Of a stretch of 64,000 bases of DNA, positions 10,624-22,619 are shown piece by piece. The notes below the pieces were generated by a model. It did no database searches, had not been told where the DNA came from, and saw nothing but the letters and a program-made list of their open reading frames with translations. A program made the translations under genes and the position numbers. The DNA is taken from contig NC_089866.1 in the NCBI RefSeq assembly GCF_036373705.1, positions 20,560,501-20,624,500 on the forward strand, read 5' to 3'. How positions within the stretch are numbered: the first letter of the stretch is position 1; the number at the start of each line of letters is the position of its first letter. The DNA comes from Amia ocellicauda. Taxonomy: Eukaryota > Chordata > Actinopteri > Amiiformes > Amiidae.

Positions 10624-11566
10624 ATGATGAGGACTTCTTGCTCCATCTAGCCCTTAATACTCAATTTGGTTGTCCTATAGAGAGCTTTAAATCACTTGAT
10701 AGAAAATTAACATTGTGATTTTAAGGGGCTCTGAACACCACATCAGACTTTCATTTTGGTCTCAGAAGGGAAGTTATAAGGTTAAAACTTTAGTATATGA
10801 GGTGTGAACTGAAATGTTATTAATATCTTAAGTGGTTTGGTCAGAAACGCAAATTAAAACTTCAGCCAATATGTATTTCAAAGGTTTAACTTAACTAGCA
10901 ATTTATAAACTGAAGGTTGGTCAACTTTGTTTTGTCTTCTAGCGCTCTCTCTAAATATTACATTAAGTAAACACTTGAGAGAAGATTTTTGATGGATTGC
11001 TTACTAGATTGAATGTTGGAAGATAGGGTTGCTAAAATAACATAATAGTAATACAATTAGACCGCTTCACAAGCTAATTTGTAAATGTTTGTAAGGATAT
11101 TACTACATTGGAAGTATTATTTATGTTGAAATAAAAAGGTATTTTACAGTGTATTTGTGCCAGTTAATGGTGCCATACTATCAGGGGCAGTGTATAGTTG
11201 ATGAGTTTATTCAAACATTCAACATGTGGCTTTCAAAGGTTTCAACATACGATTTTGAACGTGTATGAGCTGGTCAAGTTGTCTGGAAGTGAACTTGCAC
11301 ACAATTCATTCTCAAAAAGCATGTTGCAATGAATAAACAACAACATCCTCAAAGGAGACCAAAGTTTTATATTTATTAACCTAAAGATTGCTTTAGTGCA
11401 GTGTTTTGGAGTAATTCACAATTATATCAGACCTTTGGCAACCAAGAGAAAAGCAGCTATACAGAAATGAGGAGAAAATAAGTCAAGAAAGGGGCCAGTC
11501 CACAGTTTCTATACAGTAAATAAAATAGATATAAAATGCCTTTTGTATGTATGTGTGTCTTGTATG

Positions 11567-11572
11567 TTTATT
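11567..11572 (-). terminator. Candidate DENR polyadenylation signal
   Basis: AATAAA on the minus strand, about 55 bp beyond the DENR stop codon at 11627. It is a perfect hexamer in the expected place, but other AATAAA-like sequences lie further on, so the 3' end is not fixed. Confidence 0.4.
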
Positions 11573-11626
11573 TGGCCAGGTCATGGTGTTGCGTTGCATT
11601 CCTCAATAAAAGTGCAGGTTGGGTGA

Positions 11627-14600
11627 TTACTTCTTTACTTCTCCAAGGTCTTCAATGCTGTCATCATCCACCTGCCAATGTCAAATGAAAAAGTTTTAGC
11701 TGACTTTAGTAGAATTCCTGCAGCTAGAGAGACAAGTGTAAGACCAATTTCTCACTTTAATTTGGGGGGGGTGACGTCTTACCAATAGCTTCTAGTGACA
11801 CTGTTCTATAGGTGGAAAGGTTTGCTGTACAGCACGCATTGTTTACCTTTTATGGCCTGGTCTCGGATACGACACTCATAATACCAACACGTTTCGTACG
11901 GTGCGTACATTTTTAAAAGATCTCCTTCTACCGTAACTTGATAATTAATGTTTATTTGAAAATGTAAGTGAAAAGTCTAAACCATACTGTGCTTTTTACA
12001 TGGGTACACTACAATCATTTTACATGATCTCTTATGGTAAAATACGCATTGATTAGTGCAATTTCTATGGAATTAATTCATAGCACTAACCTGGGAACAT
12101 CTGTAATTGCAATTTATTTTTGCTTGGTAGATTTTAAAAATATGTATAATGAAGATCAACAATTTAGTGATTACTCATTTCTTCAGAAGCATGCACCCAC
12201 ACATACAGTGATGGAAAAAAGTATTTGATCCCCTGCTGATTTTGTACGTTTGCCCACTGACAAAGAAATGATCAGTCTATAATTTTAATGGTAGGTGTAT
12301 TTTAACATTGAGAGACAGAATTACAACAAAAAAATCCAGAAAAACGCATTTCAATAAAGTTATAAATTGATTTGCATGTTAATGAGGGAAATAAGTATTT
12401 GATCCCCTATCAATCGGCAAGATTTCTGGCTCCCAGGTGTCTTTTATACAGGTAACGAGCTGAGATTAGGAGCACTGTCTTAAAGGGAGTGCTCCTAATC
12501 TCAGCTCGTTACCTGTATAAAAGACACCTGTCCACAAAAGTAATCAATCAATCAGATTCCAAACTCTCCACCATGGCCAAGACCAAAGAGCTGTCCAAGG
12601 ATGTCAGGGACAAGATTGTAGACCTACACAAGGCTGGAATGGGCTACAAGACCATCGCCAAGCACCTTGGTGAGAAGGTGACAACAGTTGGTGAGATTAT
12701 TCACAAATGGAAGAAACACAAAATAACTGTCAGTCTCCCTCGGTCTGGGGCTCCATGCAAAATCTCACTTCGTGGAGTTTCAATGATCATGAGAACAGTG
12801 AGGAATCAGCCCAGAACTACACGGGAGGATCTTGTTAATGATCTCAAGGCAGCTGGGACCATAGTCACCAAGAAAACAATTGGTAACACACTACGCCATG
12901 AAGGACTGAAATCCAGCAGCGCCCGCAAGGTCCCCCTGCTCAAGAAAGCACATGTACAGGCCCGTCTGAAGTTTGCCAATGAACATCTGAATGATTCAGA
13001 GGAGAACTGGGTGAAAGTAATGTGGTCAGATGAGACCAAAATTGAGCTCTTTGGCATCAACTCATCTCGCCGTGTTTTGAGGAGGAGGAATGACCCCAAG
13101 AACACCATCCCCACCGTCAAACATGGAGGTGGAAACATTATGCTTTGGGGGTGTTTTTCTGCTAAGGGGACAGGACAACTGCACCGCATCAAAGGGACGA
13201 TGGACAGGGCCATGTACTGTCAAATCTTGGGTGAGAACCTCCTTCCCTCAGCCAGGGCATTGAAAATGGGTCGTGAATGGGTATTCCAGCATGACAATGA
13301 CCCAAAACACACAGCCAAGGCAACAATGGAGTTAAAAGAAGAAGCACATTAAGGTCCTGGAGTGGCCTAACCAGTCTCCAGACCATAATCCCATAGAAAA
13401 TCTGTGGAGGGAGCTGAAGGTTCGAGTTGCCAAACGTCAGCCTCGAAACCTTAATGACTTGGAGAGGATCTGCAAAGAGGAGTGGGACAAAATCCCTCCT
13501 GAGATGTGTACAAACCTGGTGGCCAACTACAAGAAACGTCTGGCCTCTGTGATTGCCAACAAGGGTTTTGCCACCAAGTACTAAATCGAAGGGGTCAAAT
13601 ACTTATTTCCCTCATTAACATGCAAATCAATTTATAACTTTTTTTAAATGCGTATTTCTGGATTTTTTTGTTGTTATTCTGTCTCTCACTGTTAAAATAC
13701 ACCTACCATTCAAATTATAGACTGATCATTTCTTTGTCAGTGGGCAAACGTACAAAATCAGCAGGGGATCAAATACTTTTTCCCCCCACTGTATGTTAAA
13801 CGTGTGTGGTAGTTTTTTGTTTTGTTTTTCCTTCGGTTTCCTACCTCAGGCCACTTATCTTGAATCACATCGATGATGTCGTCTGTAAAATCTCCCTGAA
13901 TGATGATTTCATCCTCCGCTGTAACAGAGGCTCCACAAGAGAATTTCTGGGCAAAAAATCTCTGTGCTTCTTTAAGGTCAATATCTACAAGAGGGGGGGG
14001 AAAAAAGAAACTAAGACCATCAAGTGCCAGAAGAAATAGCATTAGGGACTCAAATCAGTCAAATAGTCCACTGTTTTATACTACACTATTAATGTGAGGA
14101 ACAATATTTGCAGAAAACGTCTGTATGTGTATTTCTATTCAACGCAATGATAAGCTCTTAATGAAAGTATAGCTAAAAACAACCCACAAATGATTATTGT
14201 AAATTACTTTTTAAAAGAGGCTGCCGGTCATGTGCTCAGAAATAAGTGGTGGTGGACATAGCAGGTTCTGTTTCTGCTTCTAGAATTTCATACAAGTATG
14301 TACGCTTAAATAAATGTATAAATACGAGGATCAGCAAAGTACAACAAGATTAGGATTGATAAAGATGAACAATAAATTATAAAGTCAGGGTAATATGCTC
14401 ACGAAATAGTCACACAATGCAGACATGTTTGTCTAACTCTTACCAAAGGTTGCAAGACCACAGACCCTAGTGACGTATTTCTTCTTAGCCCTGGGGATTT
14501 TGGCTATGGTTACTTTCTGGGGAACCGTCTTCTTCTTCTGTTTAATCTGACCTCTGCCACCTGGAAGAGAGAGGGGCATGAGACTAGAGTACACCTCCTA

Positions 14601-15419
14601 AAGAAGTTGCAGAAAAAGCTTGCGTGGCATGAGTCAGTTTCCTGACCGGGGCCTCGAAAGCAGAGCACCACACCTTGTGCAGCACACACTACCAACACAT
14701 ATCTTCAAATCATATTTTAAACATGGTGTTACACCTCAAAACATCTCCTGTGGAGACCTTGATCCACCTCCCAGCTTGGAAAAAATACGGTTTGGTGATG
14801 AGGTTTATTCTGTGATTTTTCACTTTGATAAGAGGACATAATACATTTGCCTTTTCAATTTTGACATTAAGCACAAAGCACAAGCGCAAGTTTGCATAAA
14901 CGTCAGCAGCAGCAAGATACTGATTTCAATACAAGCTTGAAAACCCACAGAAAAGCATTACTATTAAGCAATAACATTAAATTACAATATTTAAGTATTA
15001 AAAGCAGCACAGACAGGGAACGTTTTTATTTGGACACAAAGGGAACTTTTTCCAGGGCAGTGAATCAAGTGAAGCAACGTCTAACTTGGTATTTACCGAA
15101 ATGTGTCAAGCAGGACATGCTTACTCAAACAGCAGTGTAAATAAGAAGGTTGTGTAGATCCAGGGTGCATTTCCTTCCTTACCTTCATGACTATTTTTTT
15201 GTTTTTGTTTAGACTAGTTTAATGCATGTCACACAGTTGCATCGAAATGAAGACTGACTAAGCCTAAGACTAAGTCTCCTCATCCCCCGGCTAATATATA
15301 TATACATACATGTATACATAGAGCTCTGGAAAAAATTAAGAGACCACTTAACATTTATTTCTGAACTTGGGAGTGGTCTCATTTTTTTTTACAGAGCTGT
15401 ATGTATGTATGTATGTATG

Positions 15420-15456
<37 letters not shown>

Positions 15457-18400
15457 AATGCACACATCCACATCATTTATAGAACAAAAAAAGTTTTTGA
15501 AAAAAGAGATCATACATCCCATCTCACTTGTTAATTTGTTAGTAGACAATCAATCCCAGTTTCCCCATTAGTTTGTTCCAAATCTAGCCACAAAACGTAG
15601 TATAAAAACCCATCCCAATTCAGTCTTGTAGGCTGCTGAACTCAGGACCTGGGGTCAATACTGGTCCCATCACCTCTACATGGTTCAAAATACTGGACTC
15701 AAATCCCCTCACAATCTAAGGGTCAAAGTTAAAAAGACTCGGTGTGTTTAAGCCCATGTGTGTGCACAACCTCTGTTACCAAAAGAGGAAGAAATATTCT
15801 ACGAAGGGGATCTGGAAACTTGTTCAAGGAACCAACATTACAGCGGATTAAGGCAGAGATCAGCAGAGCAATACAATCACCCCTCAGAGACATGCAATGC
15901 GTCTCATATTGCTTCCACAGCTGTGACTTACAGCGTATACATTTATTCTTCTGTTACTTTGAGGTTTGAAGCTGAACATCCATGAGCCTGCCATTTTTAC
16001 ATAGTAGTCTCTGGACTTTGGCTAAGCCCCTGGTTTTAGTAGAAGCAATTTGGTCAATGGTACATACATGAATGTTCCTACAGTGGTGATTAATTCATCA
16101 ATTAAAATGTTGAAAATCTATATTTAGGTTAATGCACATAGAACTTTGATGCCAATGAGAGGAAGCCTACAAATGAACCGTAACCCTTAACCCCTAACCT
16201 CTCACCTCTCTTCTGCTTCTTCTTCTCCTCCTCCTCCCCCAGAGCAGGGACCTCTCCACCACCACTGTCCTGCTTAGGAGAGTTTCCTGCAGGTCACAGG
16301 ATTACAAGACAAAAGTGAAATGCTAGAAATGTAATAAATAAATAAAATGTAACAATTAGACCGGACTAAAATAAGGTTTGGCTTTACTTACCTACACTGA
16401 GTTTGGCAAACTCATCTGGGAAGTTTTTCTCCAACCACTGCCTGCATTTCGCTGGTTCAGGCATATATTCACAGTACTGGGAAGAGAGGTTAGGTTAGGC
16501 AACACAATTCAAAAGCACAATTGCACTGAAATCTTGCAGAGGACTGGAAACAGTTAAAAAGTGATCTAACAAATGATTGGAAAAATAAAATACACTGCAC
16601 TATTTATAGTGTAAAATAATGCAATGATTGCACCCTCTTGAGTCACCTAAGGGCTACTTCAGTTCACAAATTCAGCTTCCACAGGGTTGTTGCATTGCTC
16701 ATTGTTTGGTTCTGTACAGGTTTATTTACATGGAGCCAGTGGTTTATATGGTTGATATATGAAATATCTGAGTTGTATTTAGAATTGTGATCATGATGTA
16801 TGATGATATGCTAGGTGTGAAAACCAAAATAAATGTGTGGTTACTGCAGATTTTAAACATACCTCTGTTGGCAAGGAACAAACTGCAAAACAAAAAGAGA
16901 AAATTAAAAAACAAACACACACATTCAATGCAGGAAGTGCAAGACACATCCCAGAACACACAGACACTTTGAGCAACTAATCAATAAAACCACTTAGATA
17001 CTCCTAGAACTCTTGAAAGAGACTGGCATTTTAAAGCATTTTTTTTAAGTACATAACACATTATATCTCATAAGAGAACAGTCCAAACAATCTAAATAAA
17101 ACACAGAGAACATTAAAGTTTACAAGCCATTTTAATTCCTGAACACAAAAAAATATATCATTTCAGTGAATATTAATATCAAATTGTAAAAAAAGACTTC
17201 CCTTTCTAAATATGTAAATCAATGTATGCACTTACTAGGCATGTGCATTTTTTCCTATGTATCTCTCTCTGTATATATGGGTGTATTACACTGTAATTAT
17301 TTCAAGAATCCACTTATGTCAAGTTTTTACTCAGCAAACAAAAATAAAAGGGGATTTTGGAGATGCATTTCTACAGTACGGAAGAACGGAAGCATATTGC
17401 TGCGACACGGAAAAAAATAAAATAAAAATACCAGTTTGCCAACACAAAAAAATTTATTAAAAAAATGCAAGGTTTGGGGGCATGTTGCTGCCAGGGATTT
17501 TTTCTTTTTCTTTTCCCTTGGGGTTGGGGGCGTGTTGTTGCCATTTTTTTTTTTTGTCCAAGACCATTTGTAGTTCTTATGAGTAACCTCGCAATACGAC
17601 AGAACTGGATAAGAACTGAAACTATATCGCTCCTGCGAATCATTCTGAAAATGCGTCTCTTTATGTGTCCTGATATATTTAATTGTGTTGTCATTAAATA
17701 AAAACCAAATGCTGCCAAAAAATATACTGTTTAAAAACATGTACCAGACAAAGTGCTAATAGCAAGTGTAGCCAGAGCTCCCTGCTCTGCATTCTTACCA
17801 CCAACAACAGGAACCGCAGCTACTCCAGCACAGTACAGTGTGAAGCCCACTAAACGGGAACAGCACGTGTGTCAGACATTGTCCACTTTTACTTTAACCT
17901 TGGTCTCCTCATTAACAAATATTACAATGTTTGAGCCACGTAAACAGAACTGTGCTCAGAATAAGAACATTCAGAAGGATTTTAATAGAAAAACATACCC
18001 ACTTTACTTGAAGTAGCATTGTTTTTGATGGCAGAAATAGGTAAATAAGGGAAGCTACATGGGTATAAAATGATGCACCTTATATGACTTCAACAGGGCT
18101 TTGTGGAAAATCAAGCCACCAGACGCCTTCTCCACACACTGGATCCTGAGGGAGTGTGTCACAGTGTCTCACACAAGCAGTATGTCAGTTTATTAACTTT
18201 CTATCCTTCCTAGCCAGTTCTGTCATATCACGAGGACCCATAAGAACTACAAATGGTCTTGGACAATTTTTTCATGTGAACATTTGGATTGCATTTTTTT
18301 TCTTGTAAAATGTACAGAAGCATATTGATGCCACAAGTAAAGAGGAAGAAAAAAAAAAAGGAAACAAACTCACAGAAAAGTGCATTTCTTGTTTGTGTTA

Positions 18401-19307
18401 AATTAAACCTCTTAATATAAATACACTAAATGTATTCATGTTGAATTATGTATGACTAGCACAATTGCGTCTACACTTCTTAGCTCATTGTACTAGGACG
18501 TATGCTTATTGTCTTTTATACAAATGGTATCACTGCACTTTGTAATGATTTGAAATGTTTGTGTAAACTGTAAGTCACCCTGGATGTCTACTTTGAATAA
18601 ATAAATACAAATAATAAACCTATTTTTATTTCTTGTGAAATTTTCAAATCTTCTCAGTTTTGTTAGTTTAAATTATTCCAAAAACAATCTGGCAATTTAA
18701 AATAAAATGAGAAAACGTCAAAGCAGGTAAGTAGCCTTCCCCCCCCCTTTTCTTTTTTCCTTTAGATTTTACAGGAAGAACAACATCCTATCTAACCAAA
18801 AAAAATGAGGTATGGTGTTTCTGTGTGGGGAAACACAAGGATGACCATACAGGTACAAAAGCACGTTAATAATTGAAGATTTATCAAGGATGTTTTTTTT
18901 AATTGTGTGTGCGTGTATGTATGTATGTATGTGTATATATATATATATCTACACACATACACGCACGATATATATATTTGTAAACTGTTAGCAGAACTGT
19001 CATACACATTTCAATACTAGATTCTTGTCACCACAATTGTATTACTGTTATTCTTATCTGTAGACTGAATTTTTACACCAAGCATAAGGACATTGATCAA
19101 TCAAATTTAATCCTACTAAAAAACACCAGCTGAAGCACAATTAAATGTTTGAGAGTACAACATGTCAATATGACTCAGCTTTTATGAGAACTCCTTCATA
19201 CCTCCACAGTAGAGCACTTTCAAAGGGTATTTAGCGTTGGAGTCAGCATGCCTGCGATCCACTTTGTTCTCTGGTGAACCTGATTCTGCATTTTCAGTAG
19301 TAGCCAT
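11627..19307 (-). CDS. denr: Density-regulated protein, translation re-initiation factor
   Basis: DENR pairs with MCTS1 in the cytoplasm to recycle 40S subunits and promote re-initiation after short upstream ORFs. Coding exons in transcript order are 19202-19307, 16863-16882, 16392-16476, 16206-16286, 14444-14560, 13845-13984 and 11627-11671. They sum to 594 nt, 197 residues plus stop (human 198). All junctions are GT-AG and phases match. The start is [10 protein letters not shown] after an acceptor at 19319-19320, so there is a further 5' noncoding exon. The [27 protein letters not shown] region holds the Cys cluster, [17 protein letters not shown] is basic, and [19 protein letters not shown] with [21 protein letters not shown] is the SUI1 domain. 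Exon 2 is only 20 nt. The last three exons lie in duplication unit 2; the unit 1 copies are dead. Confidence 0.96.
12206..13791 (+). mobile_element. Tc1-like transposon, copy A' in unit 2
   Basis: Duplicated counterpart of copy A at an offset of exactly 7332 bp, with the same TA flanks (12204-12205 and 13792-13793) and the same length of 1586 bp. It lies in the terminal intron of the functional DENR gene, in the opposite orientation to DENR. Its left terminal repeat reads identical to copy A, but its transposase part differs at many bases. Confidence 0.95.
12573..13584 (+). pseudogene. Tc1 transposase, frameshifted (copy A')
   Basis: Same transposase as copy A with the same 2-bp deletion before the catalytic Glu, so it stops at 13352. 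About a dozen residues differ from copy A over the shared open frame, for example MWSDE for LWSDE, RRVLRRR for RCVWRRR and GCFSAKG for GWFSAKG. Both catalytic Asp remain. The Glu region is out of frame. Confidence 0.92.
15321..15399. mobile_element. 79-bp Tc1/mariner-type MITE
   Basis: TA, then GAGCTCTGGAAAAAATTAAG ... ATTTTTTTTTACAGAGCTG, then TA. The ends are inverted repeats, with inner GAGACCACTT and GAGTGGTCTC also pairing. There is no coding capacity. It inserted in unit 2 only, in the same TA-rich tract that took Tc1 copy B in unit 1. Confidence 0.75.
15400..15454. repeat. (TATG)n / (TA)n microsatellite
   Basis: TATG tetranucleotides passing into TA dinucleotides directly after the 79-bp MITE. 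The matching tract in unit 1 is at 8323-8347 plus 9936-9971, split by Tc1 copy B. Confidence 0.85.
15639..16205. other. DENR intron right of the duplication
   Basis: Single-copy intron DNA between the end of duplication unit 2 and the DENR exon at 16206-16286. The short plus-strand open frames show no domain. Nothing else is recognised. Confidence 0.5.
17388..18345. repeat. Candidate non-autonomous DNA element with internal inverted repeat
   Basis: In the first coding intron of DENR. GTCCAAGACCATTTGTAGTT (about 17556-17608, continuing through ACAGAACTGG) has a near reverse complement at about 18213-18267. Outside these arms, GAAGCATATTG with TGC or TGCCAC appears at about 17391 and again in direct orientation at about 18318. 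The arrangement suggests a decayed palindromic transposon or two overlapping copies of one repeat. No flanking target duplication could be fixed and no protein is encoded. Minus-strand frames across it are low-complexity by-products. Confidence 0.4.
18903..18976. repeat. (TG/TA) compound microsatellite
   Basis: TGTG, GTAT and TATA runs followed by a partial inverted ACACATACACGC. A simple repeat in a DENR intron. Confidence 0.8.
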
Positions 19308-19318
19308 TGTTATATTTT

Positions 19319-22300
19319 CTAAAACAAAGAACAAAAACAGAGAGAGCATTATTCTACTGAAATGTATTAAACAGATCCAAAAACTGTGGAAAGTCTTTTT
19401 CACTACAGCAGAATGCAAGACTTTAGGCCAATGGGTTTGAAAATTGCCAAATGGTGCCATCTAGTGAATAAGAAAGAAAGAAATACTCAAGAGTTATGTA
19501 TGGCTCAGGCACTATAAAAATGTTTCTGCACCTTGCATCAGACAGGCACATTCTGCAGTCTATAGACTAACCATACTATACATCAGGATTGTCCTGCACT
19601 TTGCATAGTGATCCAGAACCTTTAGCAATACAAAAACATAAATAATCACAGCAGAGGAGAAATGGCCTGATAGGTCCTGATTTGATCAAAATTATATGTT
19701 GTAGAACACAGACCTGGAAATGAAAAAAGATGGTTAGTAATCCTACATAATCAAGAAACTATAGCATGTCACTGCCGAATAAGAAAAAACACTGCACAAA
19801 CAGAGGACCCTTTCTTTCTGGCCCAGCACAGGAACAGTAATAGTCCTCAATACACTGTACAGTTAGAATAAAATGCAGAGACAATCTCCATACAATAGGA
19901 AGTCAAGAGCGGCTCAACCCTTGCAGGATTCGCCATCACTCCTTCTCCTATGGTAGTAGTATCCCGGCTGTAGAAAAGCTCCAAAAGGGTGTTGCCGTTT
20001 TGCACGAATATAACCCTACACGATCAATGGCTAATGCATAGATCCTGGCGATTCTTACATGCACCAAACTTGGACCAAAAGCTTGTGGAAGCGGTCTTGC
20101 GACATGTACAAGCATGCAAATACCTTGATTTTAGAGCAGATGCGCGGCCTCTACATACATGGAGATCAGTGCGGCCATTCCCTAACGAAGGGAGTACCCT
20201 CCTACCCTGTAAAGATCTGTACAGTTGCCAGGGTTTCCTACAAATACATCTGGTTATATCCCCCCCTCCGATCTACGTTCACAACTCTATTTTAGAGAAA
20301 ATAGCTACGAAATAATAAAACCCGAAATCTATCAAACCACGCAGGCGTCGCATTTCCTATTAGCGTTTAAATGACAGAAATACCCTGAACACCGCCACAG
20401 CAAGTTGAACGTAAATGGGGGGAAACGGAAGTAAAAGTCAGTTGCATTTGGTAGTTATTTCTTTCTTTCCATTATATAAAAACAACCCGTAAAACAGCAG
20501 TGCGAAACTGGTCAGAGAGGATCACTACCATCATGCAAGCATTTTCTTAGCGACGAAGCAGTATGGAGATGACCTAGACATCAACCTCCCAGATTATTCA
20601 CCATAGGACGAAAAAGCTTCTCGAAAATTGCATATAGTTACAAATGACATCATGAGTACATTTTTTTAAACGGTATTAACTGTTCAACTTTTAAATAATA
20701 TGGGGACCAATACGTGCTCTCTCTCGCGACTTTCCACCTCATTCATTTCCAGTATAAAACTTCAAAATGAACAATCAATGCATCATAACTTACATAATCA
20801 TACATACCCCGTAATTACAACCCTTAAATTAAGTACTGCCAATCGAAAAGTTAAGCATTATTATGTAGTGGGAAATGATCTGGTAAAAAATAATAAAACG
20901 AACACCAAAAAGCACACCTCTCTACTAGTCTTGCTCGGGGTCCTGTCTTACGAAGTGGACGCTTAATTTGGCATCAATAGGAAGTCATTCAACTGCCTGA
21001 ATATAAATCAATATATTTTTGATTTTTTTGGAGACATACAATAACTTAAGATATGACATATTTGACATGCATACTTATATGTTAATGACGTGTATTTTAA
21101 TGCTATTCCAAAATATAGATTTGTTAATTAAAATGGCAGTTTCTATCAGGCCTATATGTTTCGGGAGATGGCCCTTCTGTGATCTGTGGATTTCTTTACA
21201 ATGTATTGTCTAAATTTTTATAGAGTTTAAAAAAGAAACAGTAAATCAATAAATCCGAATTAAATAATAGAAAGAATAATCAAGGCATAACTGGAACTCG
21301 ACACGTAGGCCTTAGCATGTTTTTATTGGAGGTAAGACATATCCGTCATTTTACAAAACCGTGTAAAGTTTTTGAAACACTTCTAAAACTCTGATTGTTA
21401 TTATACGACTGTATGCTCGTTGACGATTGGTTATGTTCAGCAACACAAAATAAACAAGTGACGGACTTGGACTCCGTCCTCTCTAGTGTCCTGTGCTCAG
21501 CTTGAAATGATGCACAGCCTACATAGGTTTGCCAGTGTTTTAAAATGTGTCTGTGTTGGAAAGCTGGCCGCTAACAAGCCTCTACACAAATGCAGATTCC
21601 AGAGAAAATGTAGACTAATGCTAATGCTAAAATGAAATACATCTGAAATTCAGCTTCATGCAGGATTTTGATCAACTTAACAATAAAACCCACAACCAGC
21701 ATACATGTTTCATAAAAAAATTCGAACAAGTTATATATAGATATAGATCTATCTATGGAAAGGGGAAGACGTGAATATGGTACAATGGAAAAGATAAACG
21801 ACCAATTAGTCCAAATAGAAACGACCAGAGGACAGCAGTGCTGTTTTAACCAGTCATTTGGAAACGGTAGATTGCTAGGCCATAGAAGATAGGATTTATA
21901 GGCATTTTTCACTTTCCAGTTAATCATAATATGGCGATTCCAGGAAAAGATAGACATTTGTATCACATTTACAAAATGCATAATTGCTTTGGCCAATGCC
22001 TATTGGTGCTTTAATAAATAAAATCACACCATCCATCCAGCATTTTTTGTGCAACAGTGTGAGTAACATCATAGTTTATCTACATAATTTATCTAACCTC
22101 ATATATATACTGTATTCAGAAGAAATGCACAAAGCTTTTGCTTGAGGCCTGATTTGAAATCCAGCAGGGGTCACTACTGAAATTAATGGTCTTTTTTCTT
22201 GTCGTCTGTTTTTTTAACGTGGATAACCAATACCTATTACAACTTCTGAAGTCATTGGTCATAGAGAATGGCCTGGCCACTGGTATTATTTTCCCCTTAA

Positions 22301-22611
22301 TGGTATGTCACAAGTCCTTAGCAGTGTATTGGATTGTTAAGCTTTATGATCATTTCCCTCTCTTGGTTTTCTCTGGAGTCCTATGTGGAGGCTGACATTT
22401 GTGAAGGGCATCGTTATATATTGTGGACAATAATGTGCTGCCAGCTTATGGTGAGGTTCTTATATATATATATATATATTAGATTTCTTATGTATTTCAT
22501 TACTGATCTAATATAAAAATATATAATTAATTGGCAAACTTTTAAGTTACTGACCTTGTTGATGTAAAACACTAGAGACAGTTTGAAAAAATCTTGTATA
22601 ATTACTTTCAG
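19319..22611. promoter_or_regulatory. Divergent DENR / CCDC62 promoter region
   Basis: About 3.3 kb between the first coding exons of two genes facing away from each other. It should contain the noncoding first exons and a promoter for each. The best local candidate for DENR is around 20.3-20.6 kb, where an ETS-like GGAAGT element (GGAAACGGAAGTAAAAG, about 20420) sits in a slightly more CpG-containing stretch. I could not fix a transcription start. Short open frames on both strands have no recognisable domain. A TA run lies at 22459-22479. Confidence 0.4.
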
Positions 22612-22619
22612 GTATTGCT

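Larger units (their letters stand above)
10171..15638. repeat. Tandem segmental duplication, unit 2
   Basis: Distal copy, in direct orientation with unit 1. It begins inside HCAR and ends at GGCTGCTG (15631-15638) inside the DENR intron between the 14444-14560 and 16206-16286 exons. Its DENR exons are the functional ones because they remain joined to the upstream exons at 16.2-19.3 kb. It lacks Tc1 copy B and the 330-bp segment of unit 1, and carries a private 79-bp MITE. Confidence 0.93.

Noticed and set aside
17327-17740. Minus-strand frames of 115-137 codons in a DENR intron
   Set aside because: Low-complexity T- and A-rich repeat sequence with no domain and no splice support.
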